The notes: generated by a model not told the origin, from the sequence alone. Shown: positions 13,617 to 23,557, counted from the first letter of the stretch. The stretch is DNA of 64,000 bases from Shumkonia mesophila (GCF_026163695.1 NZ_JAOTID010000012.1:1-64000); one strand, 5' to 3'. Numbers and translations are program-made.

Positions 13617-15278
13617 TCAGGCGGCGGCCATGACGCCGGGTTGCATGGCTTCGAGGTCGTCCCTGACCGTGGTGATCGGCATGATGTTGAAAGTATCGAC
13701 CAGCACCTTGAGCACGGCCGGCGTCACGAAAGCCGGCAGCTTGGGACCGACGCGGATGTTCTTGACGCCCAGGTGCAGGAGGGCCAGCAGCACGCAGATC
13801 GCCTTCTGCTCGTACCACGATAGCACCAGGTTCAACGGCAGACTGTTGACGTCGGTACCGAAGGCCTCGGCCAGCGCCACGGCGACGCGGATGGCCGAGA
13901 AGGAGTCGTTGCACTGGCCCATGTCGAGCAGGCGCGGCAGGCCGCCGATCTCGCCGAGATCGCAATCGACGACGCGGAACTTGCCACAGCCCAGCGTCAG
14001 GACCACCCAGTCCTTGGGCATGGTTTCGGCCAGCTCGGTATAGTAATTGCGGCCCGGCTCGGCGCCGTCGCAGCCGCCGATCAGTACGAAGCGCTTGATC
14101 GCACCGGTCTTGACCGCGTCGATCACGGTGTCGGCGACGCCCAGCACCGCGTGGTGGCCGAAGCCGACGTGATGGGTCTTGACGGGCGAGGCATCGACGA
14201 AGCCGCGACAGTCCAGTGCCGCCTCGATGACCGCCGAGAAGTCGCGATTGCCGATATGCGCAACACCCGGCCAAGCCACCAGGCCGCTGGTGAAGATGCG
14301 TGCCTGATAGGATTCGCGCGGCCGCTGCAGGCAGTTGGTGGTCATCAGGATGGCGCCGGGGAAGCGGTCGAATTCGGCCGCCTGCTTTTGCCAGGCGCCA
14401 CCGTAGTGGCCGACCAAGTGGGGATGCTTCTTCAGTTCCGGATAGCCGTGGGCCGGCAGCATCTCGCCGTGCGTGTAGACGTTGATGCCCTTGCCGGCGG
14501 TCTGCTTCAGCAGTTCGTCGAGATCCTTGAGGTCGTGGCCCGAGACCAGGATGGCCTTGCCCGGCACGTGGCCCATCAGCACCTTGGTCGGCACCGGATT
14601 GCCGTAGGCGCCGGTGTTGGCCGAATCGAGCAGGGCGAGCACGCGCAGCGAAATCTCGCCGCACTTGAGATTCATGGCAACGAGCGCATCGACGGTGGGC
14701 GCGGGGTCGGTCAGGAAATCGAGCGCCTCGTGGAAGAAGGCGTAGACGACCGGGTCTTCCTTGCCGAGGATCGCCGCGTGTTCGGCGTAGGCGGCGGCAC
14801 CCTTGATGCCGTAGGTCAGCAGTTCCTGCAGGCCGGCGGCATCGGCGCCAAGGGCATTGATGCGCCCGAGGATGGAGACGGTGCGACCCTGCGCCTGCAG
14901 GCCGGCATCATCGGCGGCCGGCGCCCAGGTCGCCGGGCCGGCGAGACCAACCGGCGCCTTCCCCGCCGCCACGCTGGCCTCTTGGTAGAGCCGCTTGGCG
15001 CGATCGCGCATCTCGGCGGCGCGGCGCAGCAGGCCGACCATGCGGGCCGGGTCGAAGTTGACGTTCGTCACGGTGGTGAACAGCGCCTCGATGGCGAAGC
15101 GGTCCACCTGCGGATCGCGGACGCCGAGTTGGGCCGCCCGGTGGGCGTACTGGGAAATCCCCTTGGTGGCGTGGATCAGCAGGTCCTGGAGGACGGCGAC
15201 GTCCTCGGTCTTGCCGCAGATGCTCTTCTCGACGCAGGCAATCCCATGGGCGGTCTGTTCGCACTGATAGCAGAACAC
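13617..15278 (-). CDS. hcp: hybrid cluster protein (hydroxylamine reductase family)
   Basis: Hcp carries a [4Fe-4S] cluster and a hybrid 4Fe-2O-2S cluster and is tied to defence against nitric oxide and hydroxylamine under anaerobic conditions. The 553-residue product starts at a GTG (15278) with AAGGAG 7 bases upstream; the alternative upstream in-frame start adds an unlikely leader. The N-terminal cysteines have the spacing CX2CX8CX5C, the [4Fe-4S] type. Hybrid-cluster ligands are visible further on (HGEMLPAHGYPEL, GGCDG, TLGCGKFR). No hcr reductase gene is adjacent. It has its own terminator. Confidence 0.95.
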   Translation of the reverse strand: MFCYQCEQTAHGIACVEKSICGKTEDVAVLQDLLIHATKGISQYAHRAAQLGVRDPQVDRFAIEALFTTVTNVNFDPARMVGLLRRAAEMRDRAKRLYQEASVAAGKAPVGLAGPATWAPAADDAGLQAQGRTVSILGRINALGADAAGLQELLTYGIKGAAAYAEHAAILGKEDPVVYAFFHEALDFLTDPAPTVDALVAMNLKCGEISLRVLALLDSANTGAYGNPVPTKVLMGHVPGKAILVSGHDLKDLDELLKQTAGKGINVYTHGEMLPAHGYPELKKHPHLVGHYGGAWQKQAAEFDRFPGAILMTTNCLQRPRESYQARIFTSGLVAWPGVAHIGNRDFSAVIEAALDCRGFVDASPVKTHHVGFGHHAVLGVADTVIDAVKTGAIKRFVLIGGCDGAEPGRNYYTELAETMPKDWVVLTLGCGKFRVVDCDLGEIGGLPRLLDMGQCNDSFSAIRVAVALAEAFGTDVNSLPLNLVLSWYEQKAICVLLALLHLGVKNIRVGPKLPAFVTPAVLKVLVDTFNIMPITTVRDDLEAMQPGVMAAA

Positions 15279-15606
15279 GGCGTTTTCTCCTTCATATTGT
15301 TCTATTTCGGCCCGCCGGCCGCGGCGAGACCGGCGGCGGCGGACCCGGGGCGAATCCGTATGCGCCGATTTAGCTCTTTCGGCGGCCGATTTTCCTTGAT
15401 CCCCGATTGGACCCCGGTGCATATATCCTGTTAGTTGATGGAGGAATCGCCCCGCGCCTGGCGCCGGGCGTTTTTTTATGCCCGGTCGGCGAATTTGCGA
15501 ACGCCGCCATGAACGTTCAAATGCCCGGCAGCGGGATCGCCACCGGGCATTCGAACGACGGTCTGGTCGGGCCCCGGAGGGCCCGGTCGTGCTGGTTACA
15601 AAGCCG
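15279..15606. other. intergenic region upstream of hcp with hairpins
   Basis: The stretch contains the hcp promoter region on the minus strand and two hairpins that could end the transcript of the gene at 15607-15924: CGGGCCCC/GGGCCCG near 15567-15585 and the inverted repeat at 15514-15557. I found no clear FNR or HcpR dyad in front of hcp. No gene is recognised. Confidence 0.4.
15514..15557. repeat. 15-bp inverted repeat
   Basis: Arms 15514-15528 (CGTTCAAATGCCCGG) and 15543-15557 match with a single mismatch around a 14-base loop. It lies past the 3' end of the minus-strand gene at 15607. It has no T-run beside it, so it is not a standard intrinsic terminator. Confidence 0.6.
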
Positions 15607-15924
15607 TCAGAATTGCTTGACGCCGTCGACGTGCGCCGGCCCCCGCGTGTAGACCTGTTCCACCGCGCCGTCGGAATCGAGGTTGAAGACCACGGTGCCG
15701 CCGGACTTGAGGTTGACCCACGCCGTGTAGCCCTGAAGCTCGCCGTCGCCGCTCCAGTCGTTGAGAACGCTGATCCTGCCGATGTCGTCCGGCGACACGG
15801 CCAGCATCTTGGCCTTCTCGCTGACGATCTGGGGAATATCCGAGCCGTCGACCGTCATCGCGCTCGCCGAGACGATGCCGAGAGCGCTTGCGCCAACCAA
15901 GGCGGCAAAGAAAATACGGGTCAT
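15607..15924 (-). CDS. small secreted (periplasmic) hypothetical protein
   Basis: The product has 105 residues. It opens with a typical signal peptide (MTRIFFAALVGASALG, ending SASA near residue 22), leaving a mature part of about 83 residues. The mature part contains two predicted beta-hairpin segments (GYTAWVNLKSGGTVVFN). The ribosome site is GGAGAAAC directly upstream of the ATG. I recognise no family, although the size and layout recall small PepSY-like periplasmic domains. Confidence 0.65.
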   Translation of the reverse strand: MTRIFFAALVGASALGIVSASAMTVDGSDIPQIVSEKAKMLAVSPDDIGRISVLNDWSGDGELQGYTAWVNLKSGGTVVFNLDSDGAVEQVYTRGPAHVDGVKQF

Positions 15925-16077
15925 AGTGTTTCTCCTTCATTCTTCGTCTGAGGCGGCCCTTGCCGCCCGATGGGTGGCGACCATTCGCCACCCGCCGATG
16001 AAGTTGGCGCCGCAAACCGGAATGCCAAGACGCCTCGTGGCCACCTCACCGGGTCGTGATGGGATGTGATCGCGCCG

Positions 16078-17355
16078 TCAGCGCGAGAACCGGGCCACCA
16101 CCTCGACGTGGGCCGACCACGGGAACTGGTCGATGGGAACGACCGGGTCCGCCCGATAGCCGCCGTCGATAAGAATGCGGGCGTCGCGCGCGAAGGTGGC
16201 CGGATTGCACGAGACCGCCACAACCACCGGCGGCCCGCCGGCCGCCAAGGCTTCCGCCTGGGCCTTTGCCCCGGCGCGCGGCGGATCGAACACCACGGCC
16301 TTGAAGCGCCCCAGCTGGGGACCGGCCAGCGGATTCTGGAAGAGGTCGCGCGCCGCGCAGACGACGCGCCGCGTCCGTTCCAAGGCGGCAATCAGCCCGG
16401 CGTCACCGTCGAAGGCCTGCACGGGGCCCTTCGCCGCCAGCCGGAGGGCGAAAGTGCCGATGCCGCAGAAGAGATCGGCCACCGGGAAGGCCTCGCCGAC
16501 GGCCGCCGCGACGCGCGTCGCAATTGCCGCCTCGCCCTCGGAACTGGCTTGCAGGAAGGCGGCCGGCGGCGGCACCACGGCGATGCCGCCCACCGAAAGG
16601 AAGGGGGACCGGAACTCGGCCGCCAGCTCGATCCGCCCGGCGCGCCGCCAGCTCAGGCGGGCCAGGCCGTGGGCGCGGCCGAAGGCGCCGAGGCGTTCGA
16701 AGACGGCCGCGGAGGGCGCCTCGGCCAGATCGAGGCAGAGGTCGGCACCGCCGTCCGTCAGCGTCACCGCCACGTCGCCCGTCGCACCGGGGGCGACGAT
16801 CCCGGCGATCAGTGCCCGCAGCGGCTCGACCAAGCCGGCCAGCCGGGGATCGAGGAGGGGACACTGCCGCTGATCGACGATGCGCCCGCTGGCCCGGGCG
16901 TTGAAACCGAGGACGGCGCCGCCGGTGGTCCGGCGATAGGCAAACACAGCGCGTCGACGGCTCCCCGGCGGTATGGCAGTCGTTTCGGCGACCTCCGCCT
17001 CGACGCCCCGTTGGCGCAACGCGGCAACCACCCGCTCGCGTTTCCACGTCGCCAGGGCGGCCGGGGCCAGGTGTTGCAAGGAACAGCCTCCGCAGTCGCC
17101 GAAATGGCGGCAAGGCGGCACCACGCGCTCGGCGGCCGGTTTCAGAACCTCGATCAGGCGGGCCTGAATGCCGTCCCCGGTTTCGCCGACAATCTCGGCC
17201 CTCACCCGCTCTCCGGCAAGGGCGAAGGGCACGAACAGCCGCTTGCCCTGCCAAAGTGCGACTCCGTCGCCGCGCACGCCGACGTCGGCGATGTCCACCT
17301 CGATCGGCGGCCGGTTCACCGCGTGGGCGCGGAAAGTGCGGGGCCGGTTCACCAT
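16078..17355 (-). CDS. rlmD: 23S rRNA (uracil-5-)-methyltransferase, RlmD/TrmA family
   Basis: The product makes 5-methyluridine in rRNA (or tRNA) from SAM. It has 425 residues: an N-terminal TRAM-like OB domain, a [4Fe-4S] motif CRHFGDCGGC near residue 80 with a further Cys in QRQCPLL, and a SAM-binding fold (ADLFCGIGTFALRLA). The nucleophilic Cys lies in AVSCNPATF and the catalytic Glu in HVEVVA. The iron-sulfur motif favours RlmD over TrmA. The ATG at 17355 has AGGA upstream. It is divergent from the gene at 17390, with only 34 bases between start codons. Confidence 0.88.
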   Translation of the reverse strand: MVNRPRTFRAHAVNRPPIEVDIADVGVRGDGVALWQGKRLFVPFALAGERVRAEIVGETGDGIQARLIEVLKPAAERVVPPCRHFGDCGGCSLQHLAPAALATWKRERVVAALRQRGVEAEVAETTAIPPGSRRRAVFAYRRTTGGAVLGFNARASGRIVDQRQCPLLDPRLAGLVEPLRALIAGIVAPGATGDVAVTLTDGGADLCLDLAEAPSAAVFERLGAFGRAHGLARLSWRRAGRIELAAEFRSPFLSVGGIAVVPPPAAFLQASSEGEAAIATRVAAAVGEAFPVADLFCGIGTFALRLAAKGPVQAFDGDAGLIAALERTRRVVCAARDLFQNPLAGPQLGRFKAVVFDPPRAGAKAQAEALAAGGPPVVVAVSCNPATFARDARILIDGGYRADPVVPIDQFPWSAHVEVVARFSR

Positions 17356-17389
17356 ATTATCCTGCGTGGCCAATTCACCGGAGGGGAAC

Positions 17390-17695
17390 ATGTTCGTCGT
17401 CGCCGCGGATTTCCGCATCAAGCCGGATCGCATCGAGGATTTCAAGAAACTGATCGATTGGCAGTCCTCCCGCTCGATCGCCGAGGAGAAGGGTTGCCTG
17501 CAATTCGACGTCTGCCAGCGCGAGGACGAACCCGGCACCTTCCTGCTGTACGAGGTCTACACCGACGCCGCGGCCTTCGACGAGGATCACCTGAACGTCC
17601 CGCGCTTCGAAGCTTTCCTCGGCCGGGCCAAGCCGATGATCGAGGGCGACCCCGTCATCACCCGCTTCAATCGTCTTTTCGCCAACACCAAGTAG
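17390..17695 (+). CDS. antibiotic biosynthesis monooxygenase (ABM) domain protein
   Basis: The 101-residue product is a single dimeric ferredoxin-like alpha/beta barrel domain of the ABM/YgiN type (FRIKPDRIEDFKKLI, CLQFDVCQ, TFLLYEVYTDAAAFDEH-like). These small cytoplasmic proteins act as quinol monooxygenases or in related oxygen-dependent detoxification; the substrate cannot be told from the sequence. GGAGGGG lies directly before the ATG. It ends 7 bases from the convergent photolyase gene. Confidence 0.8.
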   Translation: MFVVAADFRIKPDRIEDFKKLIDWQSSRSIAEEKGCLQFDVCQREDEPGTFLLYEVYTDAAAFDEDHLNVPRFEAFLGRAKPMIEGDPVITRFNRLFANTK

Positions 17696-17701
17696 GACGC
17701 G

Positions 17702-19138
17702 TCAGTCGCGCATTTGGGCAAGGGCATCCAGCGCACGGCGCCGCGCCCACGCGTGATCGACCAGGGCATGAGGATAGGTTGCGCCCAGGGTGACGCCGGC
17801 CTCGGCCAGAACGGCGCCCGGGGCCTCCCACGGCCGATGGACGATGCCTGCCGGTAGACCGGCCAGCTCGGGCAGCCAACGCTTCACGTATTCGCCCTCG
17901 GGATCGAATTTCTCGCCCTGCAGGGTCGGATTGAAGATGCGGAAATAGGGGGCGGCATCGGCGCCGCAACCGGCCACCCACTGCCAGTTCGCCGCATTGC
18001 TGGCGGGATCGGCGTCGACGAGCGTATCCGAGAACCAGGCTTCGCCGGCCTGCCAGGGCAGCAACAGATCCTTGACCAGGAAGGAGGCGGCGATCATGCG
18101 TACCCGGTTGTGCATCCACCCCGTCCGCCACAGTTCGCGCATGCCGGCATCGACGATCGGATAGCCGGTCAGTCCGCGCTGCCAGGCGGTGAGCGTCGCA
18201 CCGTCCTCGCGCCACGGAAAGTCGGCGAACTCCGGGCGGAACGGCACCTCCGCCAAATCCGGACGGTGATGCAGCAGGTGATAGGAGAAGTCGCGCCAGG
18301 CGAGTTCCCTGAGAAAGGATTCGGCGCCGGCGGCGAATGCTCCGCCGCCGACCTCGACGGCCAGGGCCACGCGGTGCCAGCAGTCCCTCGGGCTGATCTC
18401 GCCGAAGCTGAGGTGCGGCGACAGCCGCGAAGTGCCCGCCTTGGCCGGCCGGTCGCGGTCCGCCGCGTAACGGGCAAGTGCCGTATCGAGGAAGGTGTCG
18501 AGCCGCCGCTGGGCAGCCCCCTCGCCCGCCTCCCAGGACTCATTAAGGCCGCCGCTCCAGTCGGGCTTTGACGGCAGCAATCCCCAGTCTTCCAACCGGT
18601 CCGAAGCCGGCCACGCCGTGGGTGCGACCACGCGGGAAGGCGGCGGCAACGGCGCCTCGATGCGCACGCCGCGGCACGCCCTGTAGAACGGCGTGAAGAC
18701 GCGGAAGGGGCCGCCGCTCCGGGTGCGCACCGCTTCCGGTTCGGCCAGCAGGGAACCGGCGAAGCGGCGGCAAGCGACGCCGCGCGCCGCCAAAACGTCG
18801 CCCAGGCGGCTTTCCGTTTCGGCGTCATCCTGCGCGTAGCCGCGCGTGAAATGAACGGCCTGTGCCGCCGTCTCCTCGGCCAGGCGGGATACCCCCTCCT
18901 CGGCCCGGCCGCGCCTCAGCACCAGGGCGCTGCCCAGCCGCCGGAGGTCGCCGTCCAGGGATCGCAGACTGTGGTGCAGCCACCAGCGGCCGGCCGCACC
19001 CACGGCCCGCCGTTCCGGCGTTTCATCTTCGAGGATGTAAAGCGGAATCACCGGCCCACCGCCGGCGGCGGCCGCCAGCGCCGGATTGTCGGCGAGCCGG
19101 AGGTCCCGACGAAACCAGTGGATGACGGGGGCAGTCAC
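17702..19138 (-). CDS. phrB: deoxyribodipyrimidine photolyase (CPD, class I)
   Basis: The enzyme repairs UV-induced cyclobutane pyrimidine dimers using reduced FAD and light. The 478-residue product has the N-terminal antenna-binding Rossmann domain (VIHWFRRDLRLADNPAL). The C-terminal FAD domain contains RLSPHLSFGEIS, LAWRDFSYHLL, TGYPIVDAGMREL, and the tryptophan-rich electron-transfer region NWQWVAGCGADAAPYFRIFNP. Translation starts at a GTG preceded by GAGG and lies 9 bases from the upstream exchanger gene, so the two probably share a transcript. Confidence 0.94.
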   Translation of the reverse strand: MTAPVIHWFRRDLRLADNPALAAAAGGGPVIPLYILEDETPERRAVGAAGRWWLHHSLRSLDGDLRRLGSALVLRRGRAEEGVSRLAEETAAQAVHFTRGYAQDDAETESRLGDVLAARGVACRRFAGSLLAEPEAVRTRSGGPFRVFTPFYRACRGVRIEAPLPPPSRVVAPTAWPASDRLEDWGLLPSKPDWSGGLNESWEAGEGAAQRRLDTFLDTALARYAADRDRPAKAGTSRLSPHLSFGEISPRDCWHRVALAVEVGGGAFAAGAESFLRELAWRDFSYHLLHHRPDLAEVPFRPEFADFPWREDGATLTAWQRGLTGYPIVDAGMRELWRTGWMHNRVRMIAASFLVKDLLLPWQAGEAWFSDTLVDADPASNAANWQWVAGCGADAAPYFRIFNPTLQGEKFDPEGEYVKRWLPELAGLPAGIVHRPWEAPGAVLAEAGVTLGATYPHALVDHAWARRRALDALAQMRD

Positions 19139-19147
19139 CGACCGGCC

Positions 19148-20821
19148 TCAGAGGCCGGCCCAGAAGATGAGGACGAGGATCTGCGGAGCCAGGATGCGCA
19201 GACACATCACCAGCGGATAGACGGTGGCATAGGCCAGCGCCGGCGCCTCCGACGTCGAGATCTGGTTGGCGAAGGCCAGCGCCGGCGGATCGGTCATGCT
19301 GCCGGCCAGCAGGCCGCACACCGTCAGATAGTTGGTCTTCATGACAAGGCGGGCGAAAAAGCCGACCACCAGCAGCGGAACGAGGGTGATCAGCGACGCC
19401 GCCGCCATCCACGCCAGGCCGTCGCCGTGAACGAGCGTTTCGACGAAGCGATCGCCCGATTTGAGGCCGACCACCGCCAGGAACAGCACGATGCCGAATT
19501 CGCGCAGCGCATGGTTGGCGACTGGCGGCATGAACCAGACCAAGGGGCCGATATGGCCGATCCTGGACAGCACCAGGGCGACGATCAAGGGCCCGCCCGC
19601 CAAGCCCAATTTCAATGCGGCCGGCATTCCCGGCAGATAGATCGGGATGCTGCCCAGCAGCACGCCGAGCGCGATGCCGATGAACATCGGCGCCAACTGC
19701 ACCTGCTGGAGGCGGCGCTCGGAATTGCCGATGACGGCGGCGAACCCCCGGATGTCGATGGGGGTGCCGATGGCGGTCAGGATGTCGCCGAACTGGAACT
19801 TGAGCGATGCCGTCGGCGACAGTTCGACTCCCGCCCGGTTCACCCGCGAAATCACGACGTGGTAGGCATCCGCCGCGTTGAGCTCGGCCAACGAGGTCCC
19901 GAGAATGTGCGAATTGGTGACGACCAGTCGCTCCCAGCGCACGTCCGAGGCGGCCGCCTCCATCTCCGTCTGCGCCGGCTCGCCCAGGATCATCTGCATT
20001 TCCTTGAGGCGCGGCCTGGGCCCGACGATGCGCAGCACGTCGCCGACTCCGATGCGCGATTCGCTGGTCGGCACCTCGACCCGCCCTTCGCGCATAAGGC
20101 GCGACACCACCAGTTCCAGCCTATTGAGCCCCGGGATCTCGGGCACCAGCACGCCGTCGAGGTTCTTGTTGCGCACCGCGACGTCCATCACCTCCAGCCC
20201 GGCGACTTCCGAGCGACGCTCCTTCTCGAAGGCCACGGCCTCCCGATCGACGTTGATGCCGAGGAACAGGCGGATGAGCCCCATGGCCAGCAGGATGCCG
20301 GCGATGCCGAAGGGATAGGCCACGGCGTAGCCGAGACCGGGAAGCGCGAGATCGGCGGCGGGCGCGCCCATGGTGCGCAGCATTTCCTGGCCGGCGGCGA
20401 GCGACGGCGTGTTGGTGACGCCGCCCGAGAAAAGGCCCAGGACCACCGGCAGCGGAATGTCGGTTAGCGCGTAGAGGCCGCCGGCCACCGCAGTCCCCAT
20501 CACCACCAGGGCCGCGGCCATGGCGTTGAGCGCCGGCCCCGACTGCTTGAAGGCGGCGAAGAAGCCGGGGCCGACCTGGATGCCGATGGTGTAGACGAAC
20601 AGGATCAGCCCGAATTCCTGGATGAAGTGCATGGCGGCCGGCGCCACCTCGCCGCTGAAATGGCCGACCAGAATGCCGGCGAACAGCACGCCGCCGATGC
20701 CCAGCGACACCGCCCTGTAGCGGATATTGCCAATGGCGATGCCCAGCGCCGCGACGATGCTGAGCAGCAGCGTCGCCTGGGCGATTTCGTTGAGACCGCC
20801 GAAAACGTTCAGAAAATCCAT
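19148..20821 (-). CDS. AspT/YidE/YbjL-family transporter (putative permease)
   Basis: The product is a 557-residue inner-membrane protein with the split layout of the aspartate:alanine exchanger family. An N-terminal half of about five membrane helices (residues 1-180) is followed by two cytoplasmic TrkA-C-like domains (about 195-370, for example [14 protein letters not shown] and [14 protein letters not shown]). A second membrane half carries the duplicated helices. Both halves contain [22 protein letters not shown] or [13 protein letters not shown] motifs. The substrate is unknown; AspT itself exchanges Asp for Ala. It precedes phrB in the same transcript and is divergent from gloA. Confidence 0.85.
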   Translation of the reverse strand: MDFLNVFGGLNEIAQATLLLSIVAALGIAIGNIRYRAVSLGIGGVLFAGILVGHFSGEVAPAAMHFIQEFGLILFVYTIGIQVGPGFFAAFKQSGPALNAMAAALVVMGTAVAGGLYALTDIPLPVVLGLFSGGVTNTPSLAAGQEMLRTMGAPAADLALPGLGYAVAYPFGIAGILLAMGLIRLFLGINVDREAVAFEKERRSEVAGLEVMDVAVRNKNLDGVLVPEIPGLNRLELVVSRLMREGRVEVPTSESRIGVGDVLRIVGPRPRLKEMQMILGEPAQTEMEAAASDVRWERLVVTNSHILGTSLAELNAADAYHVVISRVNRAGVELSPTASLKFQFGDILTAIGTPIDIRGFAAVIGNSERRLQQVQLAPMFIGIALGVLLGSIPIYLPGMPAALKLGLAGGPLIVALVLSRIGHIGPLVWFMPPVANHALREFGIVLFLAVVGLKSGDRFVETLVHGDGLAWMAAASLITLVPLLVVGFFARLVMKTNYLTVCGLLAGSMTDPPALAFANQISTSEAPALAYATVYPLVMCLRILAPQILVLIFWAGL

Positions 20822-21028
20822 CGGACCCGCGCACCCGAAATGACCATGTCCCCGGCCAAAAATGGGTATCCCAGCCGAAGGGGCAAAGGGTTTACCCTCA
20901 TTTGCCCGCCATTGCCAGCCCCGGTTGCGGCGCCGCCGTCCCTTTTCCGGCGGTTCCGCGATAACGACTTGGATAGGGCGCCCCCGCGTGCTGAAATGAG
21001 AAAGCCCTTCACCCGGAAAGAGGAAGCC

Positions 21029-21472
21029 ATGACCGACAAAATCGCCCCCCAGAGCGCCGCGTCCACCGAAGCCCGGCCCGTCGGAACGCGCATCCTGCAC
21101 ACCATGCTGAGGGTTTTCGACCTCGACCGCTCGATCGCATTCTACACCAAGGCCTTCGGCATGGCGCTGCTGCGCAGGACCGACTTTCCCGGTGGCCGGT
21201 TCACGCTGGCCTTCGTCGGATACGGCGCCGAGGAAAAGGACGCGGTCCTCGAACTCACCCACAACTGGGACCAGAAGGAACCCTACGAGATCGGCACCGC
21301 CTACGGCCACATCGCCATCGCCGTGCCCGACGCCTACCGCGCCTGCGAGATCCTGGAGAAGAACGGCGCCAGGATCACCCGCCCGGCCGGGCCGATGAAG
21401 CACGGCACCCGGGTGATCGCCTTCGTCGAGGACCCCGACGGCTACAAGATCGAACTGGTTCAAAGGGATTGA
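21029..21472 (+). CDS. gloA: lactoylglutathione lyase (glyoxalase I)
   Basis: GloA isomerises the hemithioacetal of methylglyoxal and glutathione to S-lactoylglutathione. The 147-residue product is a single VOC unit pair with the four metal ligands expected for GloA: His in ILHTMLRV, Glu in VLELTHNW, His in AYGHIAIAV and Glu in GYKIELV. It carries an N-terminal extension of about 24 residues compared with the E. coli enzyme. GAGGA precedes the ATG. The next gene starts 2 bases after its stop, so the two are an operon. Confidence 0.93.
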   Translation: MTDKIAPQSAASTEARPVGTRILHTMLRVFDLDRSIAFYTKAFGMALLRRTDFPGGRFTLAFVGYGAEEKDAVLELTHNWDQKEPYEIGTAYGHIAIAVPDAYRACEILEKNGARITRPAGPMKHGTRVIAFVEDPDGYKIELVQRD

Positions 21473-21474
21473 CC

Positions 21475-23208
21475 ATGCCCACTGTCGTCAAACGGCCCGG
21501 CGCCGCCGGAAAGGCGGCCGCCTTGCCTTCGGCCAACCAGCGCACCGGCGGCCAGATCCTGATCGATTCCTTGCGCGTGCACGGCGTCGAGCGCGCCTTC
21601 TGCGTGCCGGGCGAAAGCTATATCGCGGCGCTGGACGCGCTGCACGACGCGCCCGAGATCGATCTCATCGTCTGCCGCCACGAAAGCGGCGCCGCCATGA
21701 TGGCGGACGCCTACGGCAAGATGACCGGCAACCCGGGCATCTGCTTCGTCACCCGCGGACCGGGGGCGACCAACGCCAGTGCCGGCATCCACATCGCCTT
21801 CCAGGACTCGACGCCGATGATCCTGATCATCGGGCAGGTGGCGCGCCGCATGCTGGACCGCGAGGCCTTCCAAGAGATCGATTATCGCCGCATGTTCGGG
21901 CAGATGGCCAAGTGGGTGGCGCAGATCGACGACGCGGCGCGCATACCGGAATACATCAGCCGCGCCTTCCATACGGCGACGTCGGGCCGTCCCGGGCCGG
22001 TGGTGCTGGCCATCCCCGAGGACGTCTTTCGCGAGCGCGCCTTCGCCAGGGACGCCCGCGCCTTCGTGCGCGCGGCGACCCATCCCGGGGCGCCCGACAT
22101 GGCCAAGCTGCGCGACTTGCTGAGCGAGGCCAAAAACCCCTTCGTCATCCTCGGCGGCGGCGGCTGGAACGCCGCCGCCTGCGCCGACATCCGCCAGTTC
22201 GTCGAGCGCAACAAGCTGCCGGTCGGCACCGCCTTCCGCTGCCAGGACTATTTCGACAACACGCTGCCCAACTACGTCGGCGACGTCGGCATCGGCATCA
22301 ATCCCAAGCTGACGGCGCGCATCCGCGACGCCGACCTCCTGATCGACGTCGGCTCGCGCCTGGAAGAGATGGTGACGTCGGGCTACACCCTGATCGACAT
22401 CCCGCAGCCCAAGCAGACGTTGGTCCACGTCTATCCGGGAGCCGAGGAACTGGGCCGCGTCTATCGGCCGGATTTGCCGATCCACGCCTCCATGCCCGCC
22501 TTCGCCGCCGCCGCCGCCGCGATGGAACCGGTCGGCTTCGCGCCGTGGGCCGAGCGCGTGCCGACGGCGCGGGCGGAATTCATCGAGTGGACGACGCCCC
22601 GGGCAACGCCGGGCGCCATCCAGATGGGCGAGATCATGGCCTATCTGCGCGACACCCTGCCGGCCGACGCCATCATCTGCAACGGGGCGGGCAACTACAC
22701 CACCTGGGTGCATCGCTATTACCGCTTCCGCCGCTACCGCACTCAACTGGCGCCACGCTGCGGCTCCATGGGCTACAGCCTGCCCGCCGCGGTATCGGCC
22801 AAGCGCCACTATCCGGGCCGCCCCGTCATCGCCTTCGTCGGCGACGGCTGCTTCATGATGACGGCACAGGAACTGGCCACCGCCGTCATGTACCGGCTGG
22901 CCGTCATCGTCATCGTCATCAACAACGGCATGTACGGCACCATCCGCATGCACCAGGAGCGCAACTACCCCAAGCGTGCCTACGGGGTCGACCTGGCCAA
23001 TCCCGACTTCGCCGCCTTCGCGCGCGCCTTCGGTGCCGTCGGCGAGACCATCCACCGCACCGAGGACTTCGTGCCCGCCTTCGAACGGGCGCTGACCACC
23101 GACCGGCCGGTGGTGCTCGAACTGCTGCTCGACCCCGAGGTGATCACGCCGACCCGCACCCTTTCCGAAATCCAGGAGGAAGCGCTGAGCCGTCTGGCGC
23201 AAGGCTAA
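21475..23208 (+). CDS. ThDP-dependent enzyme of the acetolactate synthase superfamily
   Basis: The 577-residue product has the three-domain layout of acetolactate synthase, glyoxylate carboligase and related enzymes. The catalytic Glu is in CRHESGAAMMADAYGK near residue 72. A central FAD/DHS-like domain follows, and the ThDP motif is GDGCFMMTAQELATAV...INN near 465-495. No small regulatory subunit is next to it, and the sequence differs from biosynthetic IlvB in several places, so a catabolic role is more likely. Coupling to gloA (2-base gap) suggests handling of small oxo-acids or aldehydes. The reaction cannot be assigned. Confidence 0.85.
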   Translation: MPTVVKRPGAAGKAAALPSANQRTGGQILIDSLRVHGVERAFCVPGESYIAALDALHDAPEIDLIVCRHESGAAMMADAYGKMTGNPGICFVTRGPGATNASAGIHIAFQDSTPMILIIGQVARRMLDREAFQEIDYRRMFGQMAKWVAQIDDAARIPEYISRAFHTATSGRPGPVVLAIPEDVFRERAFARDARAFVRAATHPGAPDMAKLRDLLSEAKNPFVILGGGGWNAAACADIRQFVERNKLPVGTAFRCQDYFDNTLPNYVGDVGIGINPKLTARIRDADLLIDVGSRLEEMVTSGYTLIDIPQPKQTLVHVYPGAEELGRVYRPDLPIHASMPAFAAAAAAMEPVGFAPWAERVPTARAEFIEWTTPRATPGAIQMGEIMAYLRDTLPADAIICNGAGNYTTWVHRYYRFRRYRTQLAPRCGSMGYSLPAAVSAKRHYPGRPVIAFVGDGCFMMTAQELATAVMYRLAVIVIVINNGMYGTIRMHQERNYPKRAYGVDLANPDFAAFARAFGAVGETIHRTEDFVPAFERALTTDRPVVLELLLDPEVITPTRTLSEIQEEALSRLAQG

Positions 23209-23224
23209 GGACCCCGAACCTGCC

Positions 23225-23557
23225 ATGAGCGAGGAGCGCGACCCAAGGCCGGCATCCCCGTCCCGCGTGCGGGCGCTGTGGTTGGGCGAGGTCCCGCTGC
23301 GGGTCGTCTTCTGGTGGCATGCGATGGTGGTGGGTACGCTGTTCAACGTCTTGGCGACCTTGCTCTTCGTGGTCGTGCAAAGCCTCGGGGCATCGGACGC
23401 CGTGAGCCTGGCCGCCCTTCTGCTGCCTGTCCCTTATAACGTCTTCATTGCCATCGCCGTGTGGCGCAGCGCCGGCCGCTACACGGGGCCGCCGCTGTGG
23501 GCCCACTTGGCCCGCCTCGCCGTCAGCCTGTGGGCGATCGGTGCGAGCGTTATCTGA
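23225..23557 (+). CDS. small hypothetical membrane protein
   Basis: The product has 110 residues with three predicted membrane helices (FWWHAMVVGTLFNVLATLLF, AVSLAALLLPVPYNVFIAIA and LARLAVSLWAIGASVI) after a charged N-terminus. AAGGA lies upstream of the ATG. It begins 16 bases after the ThDP gene and is probably the last gene of that operon. I recognise no family. Confidence 0.6.
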   Translation: MSEERDPRPASPSRVRALWLGEVPLRVVFWWHAMVVGTLFNVLATLLFVVVQSLGASDAVSLAALLLPVPYNVFIAIAVWRSAGRYTGPPLWAHLARLAVSLWAIGASVI

